Below are positions 1-7,773 of a stretch of 17,967 nt of DNA, in pieces. A program made the position numbers and the translations under genes. Location of the stretch: positions 1 through 17,967 of the forward strand of contig CANQZS010000010.1 of the NCBI GenBank assembly GCA_947628385.1, given 5' to 3'. This DNA comes from an uncultured Clostridia bacterium. GTDB taxonomy: Bacteria; Bacillota; Clostridia; Oscillospirales; Ruminococcaceae. The notes under the pieces are model-generated. The model did no database searches. It saw only the letters and a list, made by a program, of their open reading frames with translations, and was not told where the DNA came from. Position 1 is the first letter of the stretch. The number at the start of each line of letters is the position of its first letter.

Positions 1-427
1 AGCGCGGAATCCTCTGCCTTTAAGAGCTCCGCAAGGGGTGAATTGAAGCCGCAAAGCGGCTTCAAGAGGGGGCTGCCCTGCGATAGAGGGCGCCCCCTTA
101 AACTTACATTTATTAATTTTTAAATCTTGCCAAACAGCCCAGTGAGCTGTTTGGCAACACAGAGCAATAAATTTTGTTTAAAATAATCTAATTTTTTTGT
201 TATGCTTTTAAACAATCTATTTGACTGACTAATAAAAAAATTAAATAAATTTTGGCAGTCAACAGCTCACTGGGCTGTTGACTGTGGTCTTTAAAATATT
301 CACCGTAAGTTTAAGGGGAACGCTCTCTCTTGCAGAGCGTTCCCCTCTTGCAAACAGCTGCGCAGTTTGCAATTCACCCCTTTGCAGAGCGCTTTGAAAA
401 GGAGAGTTTCGCGCTCTGCGGAGCGCG
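1..427. repeat. Large mirror-image element made of hairpins
   Basis: A gene-free inverted repeat with its centre near 206; the left arm is cut by the window edge. Matching joints: GGGGTGAATTG at 35-45 mirrors CAATTCACCCC at 370-380, and CCCCTTAAACTTAC at 94-107 mirrors its complement at 305-318. Positions 1-34 also align with about 381-415 in inverted orientation, at roughly two thirds identity and the same length. Between the joints sit paired hairpins. Left arm: 43-52/56-65, 67-79/87-98 (one bulged T) and 127-138/146-157. Right arm: 348-355/365-372, 314-326/334-346 and 256-266/274-284. The outer stems differ in sequence between arms yet still pair, while the innermost pair shares its core and has complementary 7-nt loops. 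The centre (158-255) is AT-rich. No transposase or plausible protein is present. It could be a non-autonomous mobile repeat or a structured transcript. Confidence 0.8.
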
Positions 428-507
428 ACCAAAGGCTCTGCCTTTGGAATCCGCAGCCTTGAAAGGCTGGCGAACTTTTTTCTGAATTTTGCGCTTCGCG
501 CAAAATT
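384..507. repeat. Cluster of short hairpins right of the mirror element
   Basis: Several perfect or near-perfect hairpins follow each other. They are 410-416/421-427 (GCGCTC core), 429-436/440-447 (CCAAAGGC with its complement), 454-459/464-469 (CAGCCT) and 485-494/498-507 (AATTTTGCGC, loop TTC). GCAGAGCGC at 384-392 can instead pair with 411-419, so alternative folds compete. The last hairpin lies just downstream of the permease gene but has no T-run after it on that strand, so it is not a typical intrinsic terminator. A close relative of it occurs at 14949-14971. Confidence 0.65.
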
Positions 508-518
508 ATCATTAACTT

Positions 519-2579
519 TTATTTCTTTTCCCTTATTATTGACCTGCTGCAAAAATACGTTATCAGAAAATATCCGCCGTAAATTATAAGCACTACCGCC
601 GATGTGAATATTACCGATCCAATAAGCTTTTCCGTTCCGAAAATTTCAAGTATCAGCATAGCAAATTTCATTCCGAAAATCGAATGGATCACCGCAAGAA
701 GCATCGGCAGCAGAAAAAATATTCCCGTTTGTCTGAAAAGCGAGCGGGAAATTTCTTTTTCCTCCGCACCTATTTTCCTGAGAATTTCATATCTGCTTAT
801 GCTGTCCGCACTGTCCGAAAGCTCCTTTAACGCAAGCACCGCACCGCAGGAAATAAGAAATACAAGTCCTATATAAAGCCCCAGAAGTGCAGCCATCGCT
901 CCAAGTCCTATCGTAGCTTCAGCAATATCAATGCGAGTATTTGCGGCAAAATACCAGTTCGTTTCAACAGGATCGGCAAGCTTCCCAGCATAAACGCTGT
1001 CAAACACTTTTTCGTAATTTTCCTTAAATCTTTCTTCCGCAGCATATTTTTCATCCTTGCCCTCCGCAGCATAATTTCCGATAAAATAATCTCTTCCAAG
1101 ATCGTAATTTCCGATAATTTCATCGGGAACGATAAAAATTCCTGCATTTATATGCTGCGATCCGATGTCAATAAAACCGTCCTGACATTCAGTGAATTCC
1201 GGCTTTAATTTTTGTCCGAAAATTTCAATTTCTCCGCCATTTTGAAGAGCAATATCCCGTATTTCTTTCATTGAATTGAAATCACAGATAAGAACATATT
1301 CTCCTTTTCCAAGAGAAAATTTTTCTTTTCCGTAAAGCTCCGCAAGCCTGTTGTATTCGCTTAATTTTACAATATCCTCCGGATAGTTTGTGTCAAGGAA
1401 CGGAGAGGCCTTTTGCAATTCTTTCAGAATATCTTCTCCCACAAAATCCGTAAATGTAAATTTTTCGGTTTGGTAACATTTTAAATGAATATATTCCGAA
1501 ACATTTTCAAGAGGATCAATTCCTGCTTTTTCATACTCTTCAAAAATATCAGTGTAATAAATTTCCCCGTCGTATTTTTCATAATAACTCATTGCAAAAT
1601 CCACGGGAGCAAGCTCGTTTAAATTTGCGTTCATGGAATTTCTCACCGAAAACGCCGAGGACAGCGTGCAGATCGTCACAAAAAGCATTAAACAAATTAC
1701 AGTCATTGACATTACCGTGGTATTTATTTTGCTGCTTATCTGACGAAATGTAAAACAATTCAAATTGCGGAAATATGCGCTTTTTGAACGTGAAACGACA
1801 TACAGCAAAAGTCCCGAAACAGACCAGAAAATAAGGAAAGTCGAAATTACTCCGACAATTATCATTGCAGCAAAAATTTCCTGCGAAAGATATTCCGATT
1901 TTGTTGTTACGCGGTAATAAGCATATCCGAGAGCAGCCGCTGCAATTATAAAAATTAACGTGCAGAAAGCGGGATTTTTTAATTTCATTTTTTCGGACTT
2001 TTTATCCGACTGCATAAGATCAATAAGCTTGCATTTATTTATCATAATGCTGTTGAATATCATAACAACAACATACATTACGCCAAAATAAATTATTGTT
2101 TTAAGGATCGCTTCGGTTGAGATATTGAACCTGTAAGCGGTCATATCCGCTTCAAAAAGATTTGCCACAAGCACGCTCATTAATTGTGAAAGTCCCGTTC
2201 CGAGCACGAGTCCCACAGCAAGCGAACCGATACCGATAATAATTGTTTCGGTCAAAAGAATTGCGGAAATTTTACCCTTGCCCATTCCGAGGATAAGATA
2301 CAGCGCAAATTCCTTGCTTCTGCGTTTCATTAAAAATCTGCTTGCATAAACGATCAGAAGTCCCAACACTGCGGAAACAAAATAACTTACTCCCGAAAGC
2401 ATTGTATTTAAAAGCTAGATAATTTCTCTTGTATTTTGCGAAACTATCAGAAATGCGGTCTGTGAATTGATCGCATTGAAAACATAAAAAACCGAAACGC
2501 CTATTACCAGCGTGAAAAAATATACCGCATAGTCGCGTATGCTTTTGCGGATATTATTTATTGAAATTTTAAAGAGCAT
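519..2579 (-). pseudogene. bceB: BceB-type ABC transporter permease, interrupted by an in-frame TAG
   Basis: Membrane subunit of a Bce-type peptide-antibiotic detoxification and sensing transporter (FtsX-like permease family). The natural start is the ATG at 2577-2579, inside the end of the ATPase gene, with GGAGGTGA upstream. From there the protein begins MLFKISINNIRKSIRDYAVY and continues through the first membrane helix to TREII. It then meets TAG at 2415-2417 and continues in the same frame as LLNTMLSGVSYFVSAVLG. Related permeases have a residue such as Gln or Glu at this point (family recollection), so one substitution (CAG or GAG to TAG) explains the break. The uninterrupted frame would encode 686 residues, normal for BceB, including a long extracellular domain in the middle. 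The remaining open frame starts at the ATG at 2402 and lacks the first helix; restart is possible since that ATG is only 12 nt after the stop, but no good ribosome site precedes it. Family symbol only; the substrate is unknown. Confidence 0.88.
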
Positions 2580-3333
2580 CGCCTGCGTCACCTCCGAGAA
2601 GAGTAATAACGTCGATGATCTTATTGAAAAATTGCTTTCTCGTATCCGAGCCTTTGCTTATTTCGTTGAATATCCTGCCGTCCTTTATAAAAATGACTCT
2701 TGAAGCGTAGCTTGCGGTAAACGAATCGTGAGTTACCATCATGATAGTTGCGCCAAGCTCGGAATTTAAAAATTTGAACCGTTCCAGAAGCAGCCTTGCG
2801 GATCTGGAATCCAGCGCGCCGGTAGGCTCGTCGGCAAGAATTATTTTCGGATCTGTAACTATCGCTCTTGCCGAAGCAACGCGCTGCTTCTGACCTCCCG
2901 ACATCTGATAGGGATATTTTTGCAGAATATCCGATATGTCGAGCTGCCGTGCGACTTCATTTACAGCTTCGTCAATTTTCTTTGCGGGAGTTTTCTGTAT
3001 CGAAAGCGCAAGGGAAATATTTTCATAAGCGGTCAGCGTGTCAAGCAGGCTGTGATCCTGAAAAATAAATCCTAATTTTTCACTGCGGAATTTATTCAGT
3101 TCTTTGCCCTTTAATTTTGTAATGTCGATGTCATCAAGATAAATATGTCCCGAGGTAACTCTGTCAATTGTGGAAATACAGTTTAACAGCGTTGTCTTTC
3201 CGCTTCCGGACGCGCCCATTATCGCAGCAAATTCACCCTTTTCAACGGTAAAGGAAATATCGTTTATTGCTTTTGTAAGGCTTGATCTGTTTCCGTAATA
3301 TTTTTCTATTTGCTCTATTCTGAGAAGAGGCAT
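2569..3333 (-). CDS. bceA: BceA-type ABC transporter ATP-binding protein
   Basis: Cytoplasmic ATPase that powers a Bce-type transporter, a family that protects against cell-wall-active peptides and passes flux information to a partner kinase. The 254-residue protein has a Walker A motif GASGSGKT (40-47), Q-loop Gln92, signature MSGGQ (144-148), Walker B IILADE (164-169) and H-loop His202, so it looks catalytically complete. The start ATG is preceded by GGAG at 7 nt. The gene has its own promoter and operator in the 93-nt gap after the kinase gene, and overlaps the permease start by 11 nt. Because the permease is interrupted, this ATPase may lack a full partner. The module type is clear from gene order and both partner families; the drug recognised cannot be inferred. 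The symbol is a family name. Confidence 0.93.
   Translation of the reverse strand: MPLLRIEQIEKYYGNRSSLTKAINDISFTVEKGEFAAIMGASGSGKTTLLNCISTIDRVTSGHIYLDDIDITKLKGKELNKFRSEKLGFIFQDHSLLDTLTAYENISLALSIQKTPAKKIDEAVNEVARQLDISDILQKYPYQMSGGQKQRVASARAIVTDPKIILADEPTGALDSRSARLLLERFKFLNSELGATIMMVTHDSFTASYASRVIFIKDGRIFNEISKGSDTRKQFFNKIIDVITLLGGDAGDAL
2588..2595 (-). promoter_or_regulatory. Ribosome binding site fixing the permease start
   Basis: GGAGGTGA lies within the last codons of the ATPase gene, 8 nt before the ATG at 2577-2579. It shows that the permease originally started upstream of the in-frame TAG and overlapped the ATPase gene by 11 nt. This supports reading the shorter open frame from 2402 as a remnant rather than the true gene. 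Confidence 0.8.
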
Positions 3334-3361
3334 AAAAAATCTCCTTTCGGTTTTTAATTAA

Positions 3362-3390
3362 ATTATATTACGGGATCTTCTGCTTGTCAC
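3362..3390 (-). promoter_or_regulatory. Promoter of the transporter genes
   Basis: On the minus strand, GTGACA (3385-3390) and TATAAT (3362-3367) are separated by 17 nt, an almost ideal housekeeping promoter. The predicted start of transcription is near 3355, about 20 nt before the ATPase start codon. This allows the transporter to be induced separately from the regulator genes. Confidence 0.75.
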
Positions 3391-3409
3391 GCGTTCAATA
3401 TTACGGAAT

Positions 3410-3425
3410 ATTACAATTTTGTAAT
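3410..3425 (-). promoter_or_regulatory. Inverted repeat matching a BceR-type operator
   Basis: ATTACA-N4-TGTAAT is a perfect inverted repeat of two 6-bp half sites. It matches the TNACA-N4-TGTAA pattern reported for BceR-like regulators. It sits about 20 nt upstream of the -35 box, centred near -62, a usual place for activator binding. Two further AATATTAC copies 10 bp apart (3397-3404 and 3407-3414), the second overlapping the operator, may extend the site toward the promoter. Confidence 0.7.
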
Positions 3426-3426
3426 G

Positions 3427-4443
3427 TTAATTAAATTTATAAAAATCATTTTTATCAAAAATAATTTCAAATTCGGTAAATTCGCCTTTTTGTGAATTTA
3501 CCGAAATTTTATGTCCCATTTTTTCGCAAAGATTTTTTACTATATAAAGTCCCATTCCGGTGGATCTTGTACCCTTTCTGCCGTTTTCACCGGTAAATGA
3601 TTTTTCAAAAATATAAGGAATATCGCTTTCGGGGATACCTATACCGTTGTCCCGATATTTCAGTACGGTCTTATCGGAAAATTCCTCTGCGGAAATAAAT
3701 ATTTCCGGCTCGCGCTCGGGAGAAAAGAATTTTATACTGTTTGCAATAAGCTGCCCTAAAATAAATTCAAGCCATTTGCCGTCTGTAAGAACGGTGACTT
3801 CGAGCCCTGATGTCCTGATCGCTACATTATTCAAAAGAAGCGTTTCGCGGTTTTTCAGAGCAATTCCCGAAGCCGCCTTGCTGAGCTGGATCTCCTTGAT
3901 GATATAATCCTTTTCCGCATTTTCCGACCGCGCATAATAAAGCACCGTATCGGTATAGCCGTCTATGCGGTAAAGCTGTTCAAGGAATTTCTCGCTTATT
4001 TCGGAACGGTTATTATGCGCCATAAGCAGCAGGCTCGATACCGGAAGCTTTATTTCATGTACCCACATTTCGATAAATTCACGGAATTCTGCGGAATTCC
4101 TGCGATATTCGGCGATATTTTCGCACATCGACCTGCCGGCTTCGCTGAGCAGCTCGCACATAAGATCTCCGTCAAAAAAGCGGGGAGGAGTTATCATTTC
4201 GGAGATAAGATATTTCCGGTCGAGGTTCTCCATTTTGATTTTAATATCATCGTAAAAGAATTTTTTGCGCAGAAATTCATGCGTTTCATTTACTATCAGA
4301 AGCAAAAACAATATAACGCCGGTAATTATTTTTAATTGCGGATCGGCGTTGAATGCGTTCATAAAAAGAAAAATTATCAGGAACGCCGTAATGCAGGAAA
4401 TAAATATAAATATCCTGTCCTTGAGAAGATCATATAATTTCAT
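3427..4443 (-). CDS. bceS: BceS-type intramembrane-sensing histidine kinase
   Basis: Sensor kinase of the Bce module. Kinases of this family do not bind the drug but read the activity of the BceAB transporter and phosphorylate the partner regulator. In the 338-residue protein two membrane helices (about 11-30 and 38-51) are joined by a very short outside loop, the hallmark of this class. The phospho-acceptor is His129 in WVHEIKLPVSS. The ATP-binding domain shows the N box around Asn234, DNGIGIP (264-270) and GMGLY (295-299). The start codon overlaps the regulator stop codon (ATGA), so translation is coupled. With the permease broken, the kinase may have lost its input signal. Confidence 0.93.
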   Translation of the reverse strand: MKLYDLLKDRIFIFISCITAFLIIFLFMNAFNADPQLKIITGVILFLLLIVNETHEFLRKKFFYDDIKIKMENLDRKYLISEMITPPRFFDGDLMCELLSEAGRSMCENIAEYRRNSAEFREFIEMWVHEIKLPVSSLLLMAHNNRSEISEKFLEQLYRIDGYTDTVLYYARSENAEKDYIIKEIQLSKAASGIALKNRETLLLNNVAIRTSGLEVTVLTDGKWLEFILGQLIANSIKFFSPEREPEIFISAEEFSDKTVLKYRDNGIGIPESDIPYIFEKSFTGENGRKGTRSTGMGLYIVKNLCEKMGHKISVNSQKGEFTEFEIIFDKNDFYKFN

Positions 4444-5102
4444 TTCAGAATATACCCCTGTTTCTTGCGGGTCTCTACGGCGTCGTTATATCCTGCCTCG
4501 CACAATTTTGCCCGCAGTCTGCTGACATTTACGGTCAGAGCGTTGTCGTTGATGAATTCGTTATTGTCCCACAGAGCCGTCATAAGCTCGTCCCGCGTGA
4601 CTATTTCGCCTTGTCTGTCAAAAAGGAGCTGAAAGATTATCATTTCATTTTTTGTAAGGATCAGTTCGCGATCATCAGATGTCAGCGCTCCCTTTGCGGC
4701 GTTTATTTTCAGATCCTTATAATATTGATTTGCCGTTGATCTTGATGAACGTTTCAGAACGGCTGAGATCCTCAGCAGCAGGATAGTGGGATTGTAAGGC
4801 TTGGTGATATAATCGTCCGCGCCGTAGCTCATGGAAAGCACCTCGTCCGCTTCTGAGGTCCTGCTTGTTACCATTATCACAGGAGTATCGGAGCTTTTGC
4901 GGAATTCCTTTAAAAGCACCTCGCCGTTCACAATGGGAAGATTGATGTCAAGGAGAATAAGATCGGCATTTGCGGCGATCATGCCGTCAAGGATATTTTC
5001 AAGCTCTGAGGGAGCTTCCGTTTCGTATCCTGCGTTCCTGAGAAGCTCTGAAAGCTCCGTGCGGATAGAACGGTCGTCCTCAATAATATATATTTTGCTC
5101 AT
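4440..5102 (-). CDS. bceR: BceR-type response regulator, OmpR family
   Basis: DNA-binding regulator paired with the kinase. The 220-residue protein has a receiver domain with acidic pocket Glu8-Asp9-Asp10, phospho-acceptor Asp52, Thr79 and Lys101, then a winged-helix DNA-binding domain from about residue 125. GGAGG lies 6 nt before the ATG. It is the first gene of the module, reads from a good promoter in the divergent gap, and overlaps the kinase gene by 4 nt. Its expected target is the inverted repeat at 3410-3425 before the transporter genes. Confidence 0.94.
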   Translation of the reverse strand: MSKIYIIEDDRSIRTELSELLRNAGYETEAPSELENILDGMIAANADLILLDINLPIVNGEVLLKEFRKSSDTPVIMVTSRTSEADEVLSMSYGADDYITKPYNPTILLLRISAVLKRSSRSTANQYYKDLKINAAKGALTSDDRELILTKNEMIIFQLLFDRQGEIVTRDELMTALWDNNEFINDNALTVNVSRLRAKLCEAGYNDAVETRKKQGYILK

Positions 5103-5144
5103 GCTGTTCCTCCGGAAAAATTCATAAAAATTAATTTGAATACA

Positions 5145-5173
5145 ATTATATCACAACATTCCGCAAATTTCAA
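5145..5173 (-). promoter_or_regulatory. Promoter of the regulator-kinase pair
   Basis: On the minus strand, TTGAAA (5168-5173), a 17-nt spacer and TATAAT (5145-5150), preceded by TGA as an extended -10. Transcription should start near 5138, giving a leader of about 36 nt. The spacing and boxes are the same as in the promoter at 14840-14868. Confidence 0.72.
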
Positions 5174-5201
5174 CCATATATTTCTGATCGGATAAGATCG
5201 G

Positions 5202-5230
5202 TTGCGCCGGAGAGAAAAATGTGCTATAAT
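5202..5230 (+). promoter_or_regulatory. Promoter of the AlkZ-related gene
   Basis: TTGCGC (5202-5207), a 17-nt spacer and TATAAT (5225-5230), with TGC just before as an extended -10. The expected transcript start (near 5237) falls on the first base of the ribosome site GAGGTGA (5237-5243), so the leader would be only about 13 nt. Confidence 0.65.
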
Positions 5231-5249
5231 TATACCGAGGTGATATTTT

Positions 5250-5912
5250 ATGCAGCTGAAATGTGCTGAGGATATGATAAAGCTTGCGGAGGAATGGGGA
5301 TTCCTGCCGCTGTTTGCAAATGAAATAAATGGATTTTCGGTAGAAGAGCATACGCCTGCGTCGCTTTGGTTCACCGATCTTGAGGGTCCTTGGGAATGGA
5401 AAGGTCCTGCCGCAAAAAGCGGGAGATGCGTATACGGAAAATTTTTCGGCGGGAAAGCCGGACTTGTCAGTCTTGAAATATTTCCGGAATTTGCAAATTA
5501 CCGCAGGAACGGTTATGATTTTGATTCGCGGTTCGAGGACGGGCTATCCTCATACAAGGACAAGGAGGTATATGATTTTATAGATCGGAACGGATCGGTG
5601 CTTTCCAAGGAAGTCAAGAAAGCTTGCGGATATAAAAAGGACGGCAAAAAAGGTTTTGAGACTGTAATTACGCGATTGCAGAGCCAGACATATATTATCA
5701 CCGAAGATTTTGTTTACATGAAAGATAAAAAGGGGAATACATACGGCTGGGGAGTAGCCGAGTACAGCACGCCGGAGAATATTTTCGGATATGACGCTGT
5801 GACTTCCGCATACGTCAGAGAGCCGGAGGAGTCAAAGGAGATAATTTTCCGGCGTTTAAGGAAAGTGCTTTCCAAAGCTGATGAAAAGGCTATTTTAAAA
5901 TTCATAGGATAG
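5250..5912 (+). CDS. AlkZ-related protein of unknown function
   Basis: A 220-residue soluble protein with no signal peptide or membrane helix. Its N-terminal half carries the run FSVEEHTPASLWF, then GPWEWKGP, YGKFFGGKAG and FANYRRNGYDFD, which I recognise as the conserved pattern of a widespread bacterial family annotated as AlkZ-related (recalled, not searched). The relation to the AlkZ DNA glycosylases is distant, and the QxD/QxQ catalytic motif of that family is not obvious, so repair activity should not be assumed. The C-terminal half is rich in charged residues and Lys. GAGGTGA precedes the ATG. The gene is divergent from the Bce regulator and converges with cotH with a 10-nt gap. Confidence 0.8.
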   Translation: MQLKCAEDMIKLAEEWGFLPLFANEINGFSVEEHTPASLWFTDLEGPWEWKGPAAKSGRCVYGKFFGGKAGLVSLEIFPEFANYRRNGYDFDSRFEDGLSSYKDKEVYDFIDRNGSVLSKEVKKACGYKKDGKKGFETVITRLQSQTYIITEDFVYMKDKKGNTYGWGVAEYSTPENIFGYDAVTSAYVREPEESKEIIFRRLRKVLSKADEKAILKFIG

Positions 5913-5919
5913 AATAAAA

Positions 5920-5953
5920 AGATCAGGGAACTGCATACGCCGTTCCCTGATCT
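5920..5953 (-). terminator. Intrinsic terminator overlapping the cotH stop codon
   Basis: A 12-bp perfect stem, AGATCAGGGAAC (5920-5931) with its complement (5942-5953) and a 10-nt loop. On the minus strand it is followed by TTTTTATTC. The cotH stop codon (5923-5925) lies in the distal arm, so the last ten codons also encode the terminator. The plus strand has only a weak T-run after the stem, so termination of the AlkZ-related gene is less certain. Confidence 0.85.
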
Positions 5954-7758
5954 GTATTTCTCTGCTGTCTCGGAGAGAAAGGAGCTTCTCCGTCAGGCAT
6001 CTGAGGAGGCGATCCGCCAAAACCGCCGCCCATTTCTCCGTCAAAACCGTCCGGCTTTTCACTGAAACCGTCGCCTATTTCTCCGTCAAAGCCGTCCGGC
6101 TTTTCACCAAAACCGCCGCCCATTTCTCCGTCAAAACCGTCCGGTCTTTCGCCAAAACCGCCGTTCATTTCTCTGTTAAAGCCGCCTTTTCCTCCGCCGA
6201 TACCTCCTCCGGAGCCAAGAGCGTTCATGTTTATTTCTGACGTATCCGTCAGCTTGTCAGGCTCGCTGCTTTGTCCCTCAGATGTGCTCGGGATAGTCCT
6301 GTTTATCTGTCCGGAAACGCTTTCCGCACGGAGCCGCGCAATTATCCTGAACTGTTCAAGCGCGCTTTGGTATTCATCATAGGAATAAAATGCCGTTGCG
6401 TCGTTTGCAACATATTCGCCTATGAGAAGATCTGTTTTGCTTATGAGACTTTCAAATCCTCCGTCGGTAAAATATTCTTTTATGAGAATAAGAAGATATT
6501 CATGATAGCGTTCCAGATATTCTTTATTTTCAAAAAGCTTTGAAATAAGAGGACGTTCGGACATTTCCACTCCGCTGACAGGAGTGTCTATGGGAAAATT
6601 GACCGTTTCCGAAGCGCCGCCGCCCTGAAACGCTCCCCATGCGTAGTTGTAATCCCACGGCAGGATCTTTATAACTCCGTCATGCTCGTAAATATAATAA
6701 TTCTGCGCCATTTCCGAGGAATAACTGTCAAGGTTCACTACAAATGTGTGTACTGCAAGATAACGCAGTATCTCGTCAACATCAAAATGATCCTCAATAT
6801 TTTCCCCCTCATTAAGCGCCTTTAATGCCGAGATCACTTTGGCATAGTCCTCCTCGCCGGTATCACCGCCTACGGCGTTTTCAAATATGGACGGATAATC
6901 CGACGGATCGTCTCCGGAATAAACGAGACTGCCGCCGCTCTGACCTGCTCCCATGCCGCCGCGCCCGTTCATAAAGCCGCCGGAATTTTCTCCGCCGAAG
7001 CTGCGGAAGCTTTCCGGTGCGTCCTCATCATTAAAGGATCTGTTATTACGGGGGAAATCCCGCTCCTGATCTTTTTCATCGGAATTTATTTCATCGGGAT
7101 TTTCACTGCCGGAAATATCGGCTCCGGACTTTTCGCCCATTCCTCCTACTGACTTTACATTGTAAAGGACGCCTTTTTCATCTCCCGAAGCTCTTAGCTC
7201 GTAGCTGTCATTATAGGATTCGAGGGTGAAATAAAGTCCCCAGTTTTCTCCGTTCACCTTAATGTCGGAATATCCGAAATACGGAGTCTCTATCCCAAGA
7301 GTTTTCATCATGTCAAAGGTAGTGTATTCTTTCATGTAAGTGGGATCGCCTATCATGTTGTTCAGTACCAGCGTATCCAGACCGAAGCAGGACTGCCCGC
7401 TCACATATTCGTCAAATTTTATTTTGAAGCCGTACCTGTCGCTGTCTGATGAGCTTACCATCTGTAAGCTGTTGTTTCCCTTGGGACGTATTCCTACGTC
7501 GGAAAAAAGCGTGCCGTTTATCGTTACGTCCGCCATGATATATTCCTCGTTCATGGCATTGTCGAGCATCTGCTGCCATTCGTCAGCGTCTGCGGAGATC
7601 TCTATTGATATGACCTCGCCGTTAAAAAGCTTTTCCGCATATGCCGGAGTATATGATGCTTCTCTTCCGGAGCATAAGATCATCATCACTATAACTCCCA
7701 CGACTGCGGCGGCTGCCGCAGCGATCGCCGCTGCGCCGAATCCTTTGCTGTCTATCAA
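5923..7758 (-). CDS. cotH: CotH-family protein kinase, membrane-anchored, with glycine-rich repeats
   Basis: CotH proteins are atypical protein kinases, known from spore coats and as secreted proteins. This 611-residue protein starts at a TTG with GGAGG 8 nt upstream; the next ATG is 24 codons later. Residues 8-29 form an Ala/Val-rich membrane anchor. The Cys29 context lacks a lipobox, so it is probably not a lipoprotein. The CotH domain runs from about 48 to 490 and shows RPKGNN (91-96), LYFTLE (175-180) and PWDYNYAWG (367-375), the expected catalytic-region motifs. A Gly/Ser/Asp-rich insert at about 205-300 splits the domain. The C terminus (about 510-590) is Gly-rich with 15-residue repeats around RPDGFDGEMG. 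It is the last gene of an operon with VTC and DUF4956 genes, 15 nt after the latter. Substrate unknown. Confidence 0.9.
   Translation of the reverse strand: MIDSKGFGAAAIAAAAAAVVGVIVMMILCSGREASYTPAYAEKLFNGEVISIEISADADEWQQMLDNAMNEEYIMADVTINGTLFSDVGIRPKGNNSLQMVSSSDSDRYGFKIKFDEYVSGQSCFGLDTLVLNNMIGDPTYMKEYTTFDMMKTLGIETPYFGYSDIKVNGENWGLYFTLESYNDSYELRASGDEKGVLYNVKSVGGMGEKSGADISGSENPDEINSDEKDQERDFPRNNRSFNDEDAPESFRSFGGENSGGFMNGRGGMGAGQSGGSLVYSGDDPSDYPSIFENAVGGDTGEEDYAKVISALKALNEGENIEDHFDVDEILRYLAVHTFVVNLDSYSSEMAQNYYIYEHDGVIKILPWDYNYAWGAFQGGGASETVNFPIDTPVSGVEMSERPLISKLFENKEYLERYHEYLLILIKEYFTDGGFESLISKTDLLIGEYVANDATAFYSYDEYQSALEQFRIIARLRAESVSGQINRTIPSTSEGQSSEPDKLTDTSEINMNALGSGGGIGGGKGGFNREMNGGFGERPDGFDGEMGGGFGEKPDGFDGEIGDGFSEKPDGFDGEMGGGFGGSPPQMPDGEAPFSPRQQRNTDQGTAYAVP
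6010..6190 (-). repeat. 45-bp tandem repeats encoding the CotH tail
   Basis: At least three complete units and a partial one, with the phrase CATTTCTCCG (or a one-base variant) recurring at 6031, 6076, 6121 and 6166, exactly 45 bp apart. Each unit encodes 15 residues of the form GGFGEKPDGFDGEMG. The copies differ by a few bases. The array can change length by slippage or recombination. Confidence 0.88.
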
Positions 7759-7773
7759 ATAAATTCCCTCCCG

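Noticed and set aside
1..507. CRISPR array
   Set aside because: The repeats are inverted and of varied sequence, with no evenly spaced direct repeats or spacers, and no cas gene is nearby.
1..510. Complete insertion sequence
   Set aside because: Inverted arms are present, but there is no transposase frame between them and no visible target duplication. At most it could be a non-autonomous element.
259..552. Open frames on the minus strand in the hairpin region (97 and 70 codons)
   Set aside because: They run through the inverted repeats, have no ribosome site or recognisable domain, and one overlaps the permease end. They are by-products of the GC-rich hairpins.
2400..2579. Frameshift in the permease gene
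   Set aside because: The frame before and after the TAG is the same, so a nonsense change fits and no insertion or deletion is needed.
7670..7680. Lipobox making the CotH protein a lipoprotein
   Set aside because: The residue before Cys29 is Leu rather than Gly, Ala or Ser, and the long Ala-rich helix fits a plain membrane anchor.
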